Virus record (IMG/VR): IMGVR_UViG_3300046519_000446
Coordinates: 1-63,039 of that record
Length of the DNA: 63,039 nucleotides
Origin: a virus
Reading direction: 5' to 3' (one strand)
Positions 1-7,703 of the stretch are shown in pieces (within the stretch, counting starts at the first letter, position 1; every line of letters starts with the position of its first letter). The notes below the pieces were generated by a model. It searched no databases, was not told the origin of the DNA, and worked only from the letters and a program-made list of their open reading frames with translations. The translations under genes and the position numbers were made by a program.

Positions 1-913
<913 letters not shown>

Positions 914-927
<14 letters not shown>

Positions 928-2224
928 GGGTCATCTCCAGTCTCCACTGATGCCATTTGACGGCGACCTTCATCAGATCGCCCAAGGAACGGACCGTCCG
1001 GGTTTCCTCGTCCAGGGCCGAGGCGCTGTCGGCCGCGCCGAAGCGCTGGCCCTGGCGGTCCAGGAAATCGGTCAGGGCCTGGCCCTCCAGGCGCGAACCG
1101 CCGTGCCGGGCGCCGCCCAGGGCCCGGACGGCCGCGGCGCGCTGCAGCTCGGCGTAGCGCGGGGCCAGGGCCGGCTCGCGCCGGGCCATGCGGATCAGGC
1201 CGGCGGAATTGTCGATCAGGGCGTCCTTGCCCAGGGCCAGGGCTCGCTCGCCGCGCCGCACGGCCCGGAACCGCGCGGCGGCGTGCAGGCCCATCAGCAG
1301 GGCCGCGCCGACCAGGCACAGGGTCGCCCCGACGAACGGCGGCTCGAAGGCCAGCTTCAGGAGGCTCTGCGACCGCGCGAAGCCGTTGAGCGTGGCGTCA
1401 AAGGCGATGGTCCGACCGGTGTCGCGCCGATAGATGCCCGACCGGTCGTCACGCAGCGCCCGCAGGATCTCGACGCCGGCGCGGGCCGTCCGGACGTCCT
1501 TCAGGCCCATGGTGTTCAGAAGATCCGGATCGGCCAGGACATAGGTCTCGGTCGGCGCGCGACGGGCCAGGACCATCCGGCCCTTGCCGTCGACCAGCAC
1601 CGGCGTCAGGCCCGGACCGGACAGGGTCTGCAGGTTGTGGATCGGGCCGGTCTCCAGCACCAGCCCCTCGGCCGGGCTGTCCGGCGCCCCGGTCAGTCTC
1701 TGCGGCGCCGCGCCCTTGTCGATCGTGGTCGAGGCCTTGGGAATCCCTATGGCCTTGAGCAGCCCGGCCAGGTCGCGCGGTACGACGGGCTCCAGGCCGC
1801 CCACCCAGCCCGGATGGCGCGGATCCAGTCCGCCCGTCCACTTGGGCAGCACCACCAGGGTGCGCGACGACAGCTGGGCGGCCTTGACATAGGCGTCCCG
1901 CGACAGGTTCGACTCCGGCGTGAAGACGATCAGCGCCGGCTCCTCGCGACGCAGGTCGCGGCGACTGACGATCACCGGTTCGTTCAGGTTCCGCAGCAGG
2001 CGGACCATGCCGCCATAGCCGATCGCCGACCTCGACAGGGCGTGGGCGCGGCCGTTGTCGCCCGACTGCAGGTCCGGCGCGTAGGTCGACAGCACCACGA
2101 AAGCGGAGAAGGCGAAGACGCCGGCCACGATCATGCCCAGCACGACCTTGGGCGAGAACAGCCCCTTGTCGCCGTCGCCCTGGACCTGGCCCTCGGCCTG
2201 GGTCGTCGTCTCCACCGCGCTCAT
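914..2224 (-). CDS. DUF4350-like membrane protein
   Basis: The protein has 436 residues. It has one hydrophobic segment near residues 28-48 and a second near 285-305, with a soluble domain between them that resembles the DUF4350 ligand-binding-like fold, and a basic C-terminal tail. Its partners in the same operon (MoxR ATPase downstream, DUF4129 protein upstream) are the usual companions of this family. The start overlaps the stop of the upstream gene by four bases (ATGA), and its own end overlaps the MoxR start. Molecular function is unknown; the operon type is thought to act in envelope or protein-complex maturation. Chromosomal. Confidence 0.75.
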
Positions 2225-2925
2225 CGCCAGGCCTCGTTGAAGGCGAAACCCTCATAGGCCTGGCGGCAGGCCGCGAACTCGTCGGCGCCGACCGGCCGTC
2301 CGCCGAAGAAGCTGCGCTCCACCACCCGGGCGATCTGGCTGAAGGTGCGGCGCACGCGCTCGGGCACGCCGTCCAGCTGGGCGATGTCGCGGCTGGTCAG
2401 GGCGGGTTTGATCAGGTCCGGGCGCTTGCCCTCGATGTCCTCGATGCTGCGGAACAGGATCAGGTGCACCGCCTCGGCGAAACGGCCGGCGGCGGCCAGC
2501 CGGTCGGCGTCCTCCAGCAGCGTCCGGGCCTTGGCGGCGCTGGGCCGCCAGGCCTCGTCGCCCAGGACGGGACCCTTGTGCGGCTTCAGCGACGGCCAGC
2601 GCGTGGCGATCAGCTCGCGCCCCAGGAAATAGAGGATGACCGCCGCCCCCAGGATCAGGCAGGCCCAGAAGACATAGGTCAGGTACGGCGCGGCGGCCCC
2701 CAGGGCCTTGCCGACCGCCAGCAGCCAGTCGGGAACGTCGGGCGGCTTGGGCGCGGCGGTCGGCTCGAACTGCAGGTCCTTGCCGCGCAGCAGGGTCGCG
2801 TGGGCTTGCGCGAAGGCGTCCGACGCGCCGTCGAGGCCCGGCGACGCCGCGTCACGATCCACACCAGCCCCCGCCGCCAAACGCCCGCTCCACATAGCCC
2901 CGACGACCACTGCTAGACGATTCAA
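2221..2925 (-). CDS. DUF4129-like membrane protein
   Basis: The protein has 234 residues. It has one strong membrane segment near residues 79-100, then a cytoplasmic helical domain with the pattern seen in DUF4129 proteins (GRFAEAVHLILFRSIEDIE, later a TSRDIA segment and an Arg/Phe-rich end). It is the first gene of the MoxR-DUF4350-DUF4129 operon. The ATG at 2925 leaves a 206-base gap to the tRNA remnant at 3132, which would hold the operon promoter; I did not find a convincing one there. It is the last chromosomal gene before the prophage boundary. Confidence 0.75.
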   Translation of the reverse strand: MNRLAVVVGAMWSGRLAAGAGVDRDAASPGLDGASDAFAQAHATLLRGKDLQFEPTAAPKPPDVPDWLLAVGKALGAAAPYLTYVFWACLILGAAVILYFLGRELIATRWPSLKPHKGPVLGDEAWRPSAAKARTLLEDADRLAAAGRFAEAVHLILFRSIEDIEGKRPDLIKPALTSRDIAQLDGVPERVRRTFSQIARVVERSFFGGRPVGADEFAACRQAYEGFAFNEAWR

Positions 2926-3131
2926 CCTTCAGTGTCGCCTGCAACCGACACGCCCAAACGGCCTGCGTCAAAGCCCTTCCCCGCCCTGGAGAATCGATTC
3001 GACGGCGCGACTTCGGAGAAACCGGCGCGGCGGCGCCCTGGTGCGGCGCGCGTCTTTTGGGCGCGGTTCTTGACCAGCCGCCGCGAAGGCCGCCGAAGCG
3101 GTGATTTTCGCCAATCATTTCAAGGGAAGGT

Positions 3132-3179
3132 TGGTGGGCCGGCTGGGATTCGAACCCAGGACCATTCGATTAAAAGTCG
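3132..3179 (-). other. tRNA-Lys(TTT) 3' fragment, presumed prophage attachment arm
   Basis: On the minus strand this reads as the anticodon loop CTTTTAA, the 3' side of the anticodon stem, variable loop, T-arm (CTGGG, TTCGAAT, CCCAG), acceptor strand CCGGCCC, discriminator A and encoded CCA ending at 3132. Match to a normal tRNA-Lys stops at 3179, where the 5' anticodon stem should be TTCGA but reads TGCGA. Beyond it only weak D-arm-like similarity remains (a TCAGTCGGT stretch). A lone 3' half is what integration into a tRNA gene leaves at the distal end; the intact copy should lie beyond 63039. Confidence 0.85.
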
Positions 3180-3283
3180 CATTCAACCGACTGATTTGAA
3201 AGGGTGACCGTTAGACGTTTCCCTTTCCGTTCACCCCCTGCATTTGCTGGGGTTTTCGAGGCCGGTCTAACGGGAGAAGCAGA

Positions 3284-3661
3284 ATGCGAGCCAAAGGAAC
3301 GCTGCGTGGGTCGCCATGCATCCCCATGGTCTATTTCATCCAGGCGGGCGTGGGCGGCTGCATCAAGATCGGTGTGACCGTGGATGTCAGCGACCGCATG
3401 AACAACATCCAGGTGGGCTGTCCAGACGAGGTGACGCTGATCGGCGGAATCTACGACCGGCGCGCCTACAAGATCGAAGCCGCGCTTCACGATCGCTTCG
3501 ACGAGCACCGCCATCGCGGCGAATGGTTCCGCCCATCGGCCGAACTGCTGGCGTTCGTTGCCCGCTGGCCAATGTCTCGGGTGGACGAAAAGCGTCACGA
3601 CGAGATTCTGGTCGCGCTCGGCGGAAAACCGCGGTCGCCGCGAAGGGCCTCCCCGCCCTAG
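3284..3661 (+). CDS. GIY-YIG-type nuclease-fold protein (T5orf172/MUG113-like)
   Basis: The protein has 125 residues. It begins its domain with a VYFIQAG strand and continues with GCIKIGVTVDVSDRMNNIQ, the signature of T5orf172/MUG113-type GIY-YIG proteins (Y-x-I, then KIG and an Arg helix), then an E-x-x-LH motif (KIEAALHDRF) and GEWF. This is a compact GIY-YIG fold, often found singly in phages. Whether it is an active nuclease is not clear. An SD-like GGGAGAAG sits upstream of the ATG. It is the first gene inside the left attachment arm and stands alone on the plus strand. Confidence 0.75.
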   Translation: MRAKGTLRGSPCIPMVYFIQAGVGGCIKIGVTVDVSDRMNNIQVGCPDEVTLIGGIYDRRAYKIEAALHDRFDEHRHRGEWFRPSAELLAFVARWPMSRVDEKRHDEILVALGGKPRSPRRASPP

Positions 3662-3701
3662 CCCTTCTCTCCCTCTCGGCGCTTGCGTTCGCGGCGGTCG
3701 A

Positions 3702-3899
3702 TCAGTCGTTGAGGCCGCCGAGGGCGATCAGGGCTTCGATCATGGCGCGCATGGCCTCGGGGCGTGTCGTGCTGTGCTTGGCGGCCCACTGGTCGATCTG
3801 AACGAGAAGCACCGGCGGCACGCGCACAGTCACCGGAACCGCGCCGACCGGTGGCCTGCCTCGTGGTTTTCTGACATTATCAATTGACGGCTTGGCCAT
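3702..3899 (-). CDS. Ribbon-helix-helix DNA-binding protein
   Basis: The protein has 65 residues. A basic N-terminus (KPRGRPP) is followed by a beta strand PVTVRVPPVLLVQIDQWA and two helices ending in EAMRAMIEALIAL, the layout of CopG/Arc-type ribbon-helix-helix repressors. The gene is divergent from the small-gene operon starting at 3964. A perfect 12-bp inverted repeat brackets its start codon, so it probably represses itself and the divergent operon. No partner toxin is recognisable beside it. Confidence 0.7.
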   Translation of the reverse strand: MAKPSIDNVRKPRGRPPVGAVPVTVRVPPVLLVQIDQWAAKHSTTRPEAMRAMIEALIALGGLND

Positions 3900-3918
3900 G
3901 ATTATCTAATGTCAGAAA
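3868..3918. promoter_or_regulatory. Inverted-repeat operator with sigma70-like promoter for the 3964 operon
   Basis: A perfect 12-bp inverted repeat, TTTCTGACATTA at 3868-3879 and TAATGTCAGAAA at 3907-3918, is separated by 27 bases. A plus-strand promoter fits between the arms: -35 TTGACG at 3884-3889, a 17-base spacer, and -10 TAATGT at 3907-3912, which lies inside the right arm. The minus-strand gene at 3702-3899 starts between the arms. Repressor binding to both arms would block this promoter and the repressor's own translation start. That the ribbon-helix-helix protein is the ligand is inferred from position. Confidence 0.65.
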
Positions 3919-3963
3919 TCAGAGACGTAGACAACCCCTCTCGCCAGAATCGGAGATTTCCAT

Positions 3964-4182
3964 ATGATCACCGACCCCGCCAAAGAAGTCGAGCTGGTCT
4001 ACAAGGCCGCTGACGCTGTTCTCGCCGCCTATAAGGCCGTGAACCTCGTTCCATTTGGCAAGCGAGGCGCGCTAGACACCCTGCTCGATGGCAAGGTCTT
4101 CCCGAGCGATCTGGGCGAGCTGGCCGATAAGCTGAAGAGCCTCGCTAACGAATGGCAGGGCGAACTGGATGCTGCACAATGA
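3964..4182 (+). CDS. Hypothetical small phage protein
   Basis: The protein has 72 residues, mostly helical, with no family I recognise. It is the first gene after the promoter at 3884-3912, and its stop overlaps the next start (ATGA at 4179). The preceding GGAGA supplies a plausible ribosome-binding site. Confidence 0.6.
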   Translation: MITDPAKEVELVYKAADAVLAAYKAVNLVPFGKRGALDTLLDGKVFPSDLGELADKLKSLANEWQGELDAAQ

Positions 4183-4436
4183 GCACCGCCCGAGAACGCG
4201 CCCACATCGCCGCCGTGAACGCTGGAGAGGCGTATTCCGTCCGCCAGGCTGAACGTCTGGCCGATCTGGAGTTGTCGCCGCTCGCAGACGCCCCGAAAGC
4301 CGCCCTGCTTTTGGCTCAGGGTGTTCTTGAGAGCCGTACAGCGACCGAGGATGAGAAGCGACTCGCCGAGAAGCTTCTCGATGCCTGCGGGCCTCATGAC
4401 GACTGTTTCATGCTCGCCGAGAGCGTGGGCAAGTAA
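4179..4436 (+). CDS. Hypothetical protein
   Basis: The ATG at 4179 overlaps the upstream stop by four bases and is preferred to an in-frame start at 4152 that would run 31 bases into the upstream gene. The product has 85 residues, is helical and alanine-rich, with two Cys near the C-terminus. Function unknown. It belongs to the 3964-5511 group of small plus-strand genes. Confidence 0.55.
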   Translation: MSTARERAHIAAVNAGEAYSVRQAERLADLELSPLADAPKAALLLAQGVLESRTATEDEKRLAEKLLDACGPHDDCFMLAESVGK

Positions 4437-4455
4437 CCCCTAAGGAGGCCGATAG

Positions 4456-4722
4456 ATGGCCGTGAACATGGATGCAATCGACTGGCCTCCCCACCTTGGT
4501 GGTCTGTTCGTCAGCCACAATCCCCACAAGGCGAATTATGAGACCCTCGAGGAGTGGTCGCGCGACGATGTCGCCGAGTGGGTTTCCGACGACGAGCGGG
4601 AAAGGGCCATTGCCACAGACAGTGTGTGGGCCATTCAGTGGTATCCTCGCACACCAATTGGTTTCTGTTGCGTCGCGGCTTCGACGCTATCGGCGGCACT
4701 GGCCTACGCCCTAGCCGATTGA
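4456..4722 (+). CDS. Hypothetical protein
   Basis: The protein has 88 residues, preceded by a good AAGGAGG site at 4442-4448. The first part is acidic and Trp-rich; the last 20 residues are hydrophobic and could form a membrane helix. No family recognised. The sequence just after its stop (ATTGACCCC and C-rich spacer) recurs after the gene at 4775-5173, suggesting a small duplicated intergenic segment. Confidence 0.55.
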   Translation: MAVNMDAIDWPPHLGGLFVSHNPHKANYETLEEWSRDDVAEWVSDDERERAIATDSVWAIQWYPRTPIGFCCVAASTLSAALAYALAD

Positions 4723-4774
4723 CCCCGGCCCCCTAACCCCCAAGGCGGACGCACCGCTAGAACTGGAGAGAGAG

Positions 4775-5173
4775 ATGGACCTTCAAAAGCTTGTTGATGC
4801 TATCGGCGCCGCTGGCCGCATGGAGCGCGGTCGCTACCACCTCACGCTCGGTAAGGCGATTGCCTTGCTGGAAGAGATCGACCCCACCACGCCGATGGCC
4901 GAGCCTATCGGTGATGTCGAAAGCTATCGTGGCTACTATTCCGACCTGTCCTTCGATGCCAGTTCCGCCACCGCGAAAACTGCTGGTCAGGTCTTGGCGG
5001 ATCTGCGTGCGGCCCTAGGCTCAACTTTCGAAGGCTACAAGGGCGGTGATTTCGTGATGGGCAGCGACACCCCGCTATGGGTCTCAGCCTACGGAAGCGC
5101 ATCCGGTGACGCCGTCATGGATTTCGCGGCCTTGGATGGCAAGGTCCACGTCGTGGTCAGAAACATCGACTGA
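4775..5173 (+). CDS. Hypothetical protein
   Basis: The protein has 132 residues and looks like a soluble mixed alpha/beta protein ending in a strand HVVVRNID. A purine-rich GGAGAGAGAG precedes the ATG. No recognised domain. Fourth gene of the accessory cluster behind the ribbon-helix-helix repressor. Confidence 0.6.
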   Translation: MDLQKLVDAIGAAGRMERGRYHLTLGKAIALLEEIDPTTPMAEPIGDVESYRGYYSDLSFDASSATAKTAGQVLADLRAALGSTFEGYKGGDFVMGSDTPLWVSAYGSASGDAVMDFAALDGKVHVVVRNID

Positions 5174-5241
5174 CCCCCTAACCACCCCCAACGCGGCACT
5201 AACCGATTGACCCCCGCCCCTCTCCGCCCCACCTGTGGCGG

Positions 5242-5511
5242 ATGAAGCCCCAAGACCTGACCATCGAAGACTGCCGGTCGGCGCGCCGCAGCGTGACCCT
5301 CTGGTGCGAGGGGCGGTGTCCTGGCCGGGATCTTGACCTGTCCAGGCTCGAACGCTGGGCCGATCGCAAGCTTCTCGACCTCATGCGGAAGGGGTTGTTC
5401 GTCTGTTCGAGGTGCGGCCAACCTGCAGCCTTCGTGTCGGTCTCGGCTCACCTGATCGCGGATCCGATCCTGAAATGGAAAGTCGGTGACGACGCCCTGC
5501 CTGATGCCTAA
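5242..5511 (+). CDS. Hypothetical protein with zinc-knuckle-like Cys pair
   Basis: The protein has 89 residues with a CSRCG pair near residue 55 and two earlier Cys (WCEGRC), suggesting a small metal-binding fold. It ends tail to tail with the dioxygenase gene, the stop codons overlapping by four bases (CTAA). Function unknown. Confidence 0.55.
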   Translation: MKPQDLTIEDCRSARRSVTLWCEGRCPGRDLDLSRLERWADRKLLDLMRKGLFVCSRCGQPAAFVSVSAHLIADPILKWKVGDDALPDA

Positions 5512-6287
5512 GCCGCGATCGGCACCGGCGCCCGCGCCTCTCCCGTCAGCGGCGTGTAGTACTCGCAGCCTTCAAAGAAATAGTGCGTCACCTGGCTAAG
5601 CCGGGTTTGCGCGCGGTCCCGATGAGGTGAGCCGCCGTGCATCAGGTTGGCGTCCCAAATCAGGGCTTGCCCTACCTTCGGGGTGAAGTGCTGGGCCTGG
5701 GCGCCGTAGCGCGAGCGCTGGTCGCCCCAGGCTTCCTCTAGCAGGTGATAGTGCTCGTAGGGGTAGCCTGGGCTTGCCAGCGGCAGACCCAGGGTCTCCG
5801 GCGTGATCACAGGCCACTTATGAGATCCTGGATAGTAGGCCAGCGGGCCTGCCTCGGCGCTGATGTCCTCCAGGCCTAGCCAGACGCCACACATGAAGCG
5901 ATGCGGCTTGGCGCTGAAGTGCACGAGATCGACGTGCGCGGCCTGCTCGCTGCCGGCCAGGAAGTTGAGGGTCTGGAACGGGAAGGCCTGGCGCCCGTAG
6001 ATCTTGCTCAACAGGTCGGTCACGGCAGCGTTCGTCGCTATGGCCTTGATGTCGGCTTGAAGGCTCCATGCGTCGGAGCAGCGCATATCGGCCTTGCCGC
6101 CCGCCTCCCAGGTCTTGCGATCCAGGTTGGCGTCGAGAAAGTGGCGGATGGCCCCGGCGCGTTCGGCGATGGCATCGTCAGGGAACTCGATCACCGCGAA
6201 ACCGTGGCGGCGAAGGCTACGACTCACAGCCCAGGCGTTGGGCGGTTTGGTTGGAAAGTCTATGCAATTGGAGGTATAATTGGTCAT
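5508..6287 (-). CDS. Phytanoyl-CoA dioxygenase (PhyH)-like 2OG-Fe(II) oxygenase
   Basis: The protein has 259 residues and fits the PhyH family of non-haem iron dioxygenases, which hydroxylate small molecules using 2-oxoglutarate. The iron triad is visible: HVD at residues 118-120 and the distal His in NLMHGGS at about 217; Arg229 in TRLSQVTHYF would bind 2-oxoglutarate. GPLAYYPGSHKWP is also typical. The gene is head to head with the methyltransferase at 6286, their start codons sharing bases, so each promoter must lie inside the other gene. Such enzymes are usual in secondary or glycan metabolism rather than in virions. Substrate unknown. Confidence 0.85.
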   Translation of the reverse strand: MTNYTSNCIDFPTKPPNAWAVSRSLRRHGFAVIEFPDDAIAERAGAIRHFLDANLDRKTWEAGGKADMRCSDAWSLQADIKAIATNAAVTDLLSKIYGRQAFPFQTLNFLAGSEQAAHVDLVHFSAKPHRFMCGVWLGLEDISAEAGPLAYYPGSHKWPVITPETLGLPLASPGYPYEHYHLLEEAWGDQRSRYGAQAQHFTPKVGQALIWDANLMHGGSPHRDRAQTRLSQVTHYFFEGCEYYTPLTGEARAPVPIAA

Positions 6288-7422
6288 GGATGGTTATGTA
6301 GATGCCTTGGGCGCCGATCGCATCGAAGGATGGTCCATACCGGCCGCCGACCTTTCCGTCTGGGTCAACGGCGAAGAGGTTGGAAAGCCGCGCCCCACGG
6401 AGCTCCGCGCCGATGCCGACGCCGCCGGCCATCGTGGGGCGCGGGGCTTCTTCTTTCGCCCCACAAGATACCTGCGAGAGGGCAGCAATACGATTGAGGT
6501 GAGGGCCTCTCGCACAACGCTGCCAGGCGCGAAGACGGTGATCGATTTCCAGCCGCGCGCGATCGTGGATGATCACTGGTCGGAACAATACTCGCACGGC
6601 GAGGCGGTGATTTCCCGCTGGTGGCAATCAGATCAGATCATCCGCCACGTCAATGCCGTGGTTTGCGACGAGCCCCTAAATGGTCTGTCCGCTGGCCTCT
6701 ATCGGCAAATGCAGAGGCACGGTGTTCAGGCCCGGCGCGCGGTCTCGGTGGGCTGCGGCCATGGCGAGAAGGAACTGACGCTTCTGCAGCGCGGACTTGT
6801 AGACCATTTCGAGCTATACGATCTCTCGCGCGTCGCGATCGAGCGTGGCAGGGCGATGGCGCAAGCGGCCGGCGTGGCGGATCGCATGACCTTCCACCAG
6901 GCAGACGCCTTCACGGTGTGTGACCATTTTGACCTGGTGTTCTGGAACAACGCCTTGCACCACATGCCGAATGTCCACGACGCTCTGTCTTGGTCCCGCG
7001 AGCGCCTGAGGAAGGGCGGCGTCCTGGCGATGGATGACTATATCGGTCCGTCACGAATGCAGTTCGGGCCAGATTTTCTGGATTTCAGCACGCGCTTTCG
7101 CCGTTCGCTCCCGCCAAAGCGCATGGACAATCCTTGGGCGCCTGGCCAGGTCATGCCAACGCAGGTCGAGAGCATGGATCTAGACGCGCTGATCTACCTG
7201 GACCCATCGGAAGCGGTGGATTCCGCGAACATACTGCCGGCCCTGGCTCAGTTCTTCCCCAACGCTGAAGTCACCCCGACCGGCGGCGCGATCTATCACC
7301 TCGCGCTCAATGACATTCTGCACAACCTGACCGAGGCCGAGGTTCGGACGGGGCTTGAATGGGACGACAGCGCCAGGCGCGACGGCATGAACCAGTACGC
7401 CGTTGCGCTCGCTGTGGTCTAG
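6286..7422 (+). CDS. Class I SAM-dependent methyltransferase with N-terminal beta-sandwich domain
   Basis: The 378-residue product has two parts. Residues up to about 85 form a GW-containing beta-rich domain of a kind seen in proteins for surface polysaccharide synthesis. The rest is a Rossmann methyltransferase with motif I SVGCGHGEKE near residue 155, an acidic YDLS after strand 2, QADAF, and DLVFWNNALHHM as motif IV. The start is either ATG 6286 or TTG 6280; a GGAGG at 6270-6274 serves both. Its stop overlaps that of the minus-strand gene at 7419 (shared CTAG). It probably modifies a sugar or lipid together with the adjacent dioxygenase; this is inference from the pairing. Confidence 0.8.
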   Translation: MDGYVDALGADRIEGWSIPAADLSVWVNGEEVGKPRPTELRADADAAGHRGARGFFFRPTRYLREGSNTIEVRASRTTLPGAKTVIDFQPRAIVDDHWSEQYSHGEAVISRWWQSDQIIRHVNAVVCDEPLNGLSAGLYRQMQRHGVQARRAVSVGCGHGEKELTLLQRGLVDHFELYDLSRVAIERGRAMAQAAGVADRMTFHQADAFTVCDHFDLVFWNNALHHMPNVHDALSWSRERLRKGGVLAMDDYIGPSRMQFGPDFLDFSTRFRRSLPPKRMDNPWAPGQVMPTQVESMDLDALIYLDPSEAVDSANILPALAQFFPNAEVTPTGGAIYHLALNDILHNLTEAEVRTGLEWDDSARRDGMNQYAVALAVV

Positions 7423-7694
7423 GCGTCGAGGAGCGCGAAAGCGCGGCCTACAAGGAGCGTGGTTCCAACAGTGCCGATGCGCTCCTTGATGAGCGCGATT
7501 TCTTCCGCCTTCAAATCGACCTCGCCGCCGGCCTTGATCTTCAGCCAGACATCGAACCGCTGCGCTTTGCTGGCACTGTTCGCGCGCTCGTCGGGCGCGT
7601 CGGCCAGCAAGGCCTGGGCGCAGGCCTCGCCCAGCTTGAGGTCGGTCGGCTTGTCGTCTTGGCCCAAAATCGGGCTATCAAAATTGATCTTCAT
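7419..7694 (-). CDS. Hypothetical phage protein downstream of tail fibre
   Basis: The protein has 91 residues, a soluble protein with helices (KAEEIALIKERIG) and no recognised domain. It lies 9 bases after the tail fibre gene on the same strand, at the end of the late transcription unit, and converges with the methyltransferase gene. Small proteins in this position often serve fibre assembly; nothing in the sequence proves that. Confidence 0.6.
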   Translation of the reverse strand: MKINFDSPILGQDDKPTDLKLGEACAQALLADAPDERANSASKAQRFDVWLKIKAGGEVDLKAEEIALIKERIGTVGTTLLVGRAFALLDA

Positions 7695-7703
7695 GGGGAC
7701 TCC

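Noticed and set aside
3132-3212. An intact tRNA gene at the left border
   Set aside because: Only the 3' half, from the anticodon loop onward, fits a tRNA; the 5' half lacks acceptor and D-arm pairing.
3702-3899. A toxin-antitoxin pair based on the ribbon-helix-helix gene
   Set aside because: No ParE, RelE, HicA, BrnT or similar toxin lies next to it; the neighbours are a GIY-YIG protein and unknown small genes.
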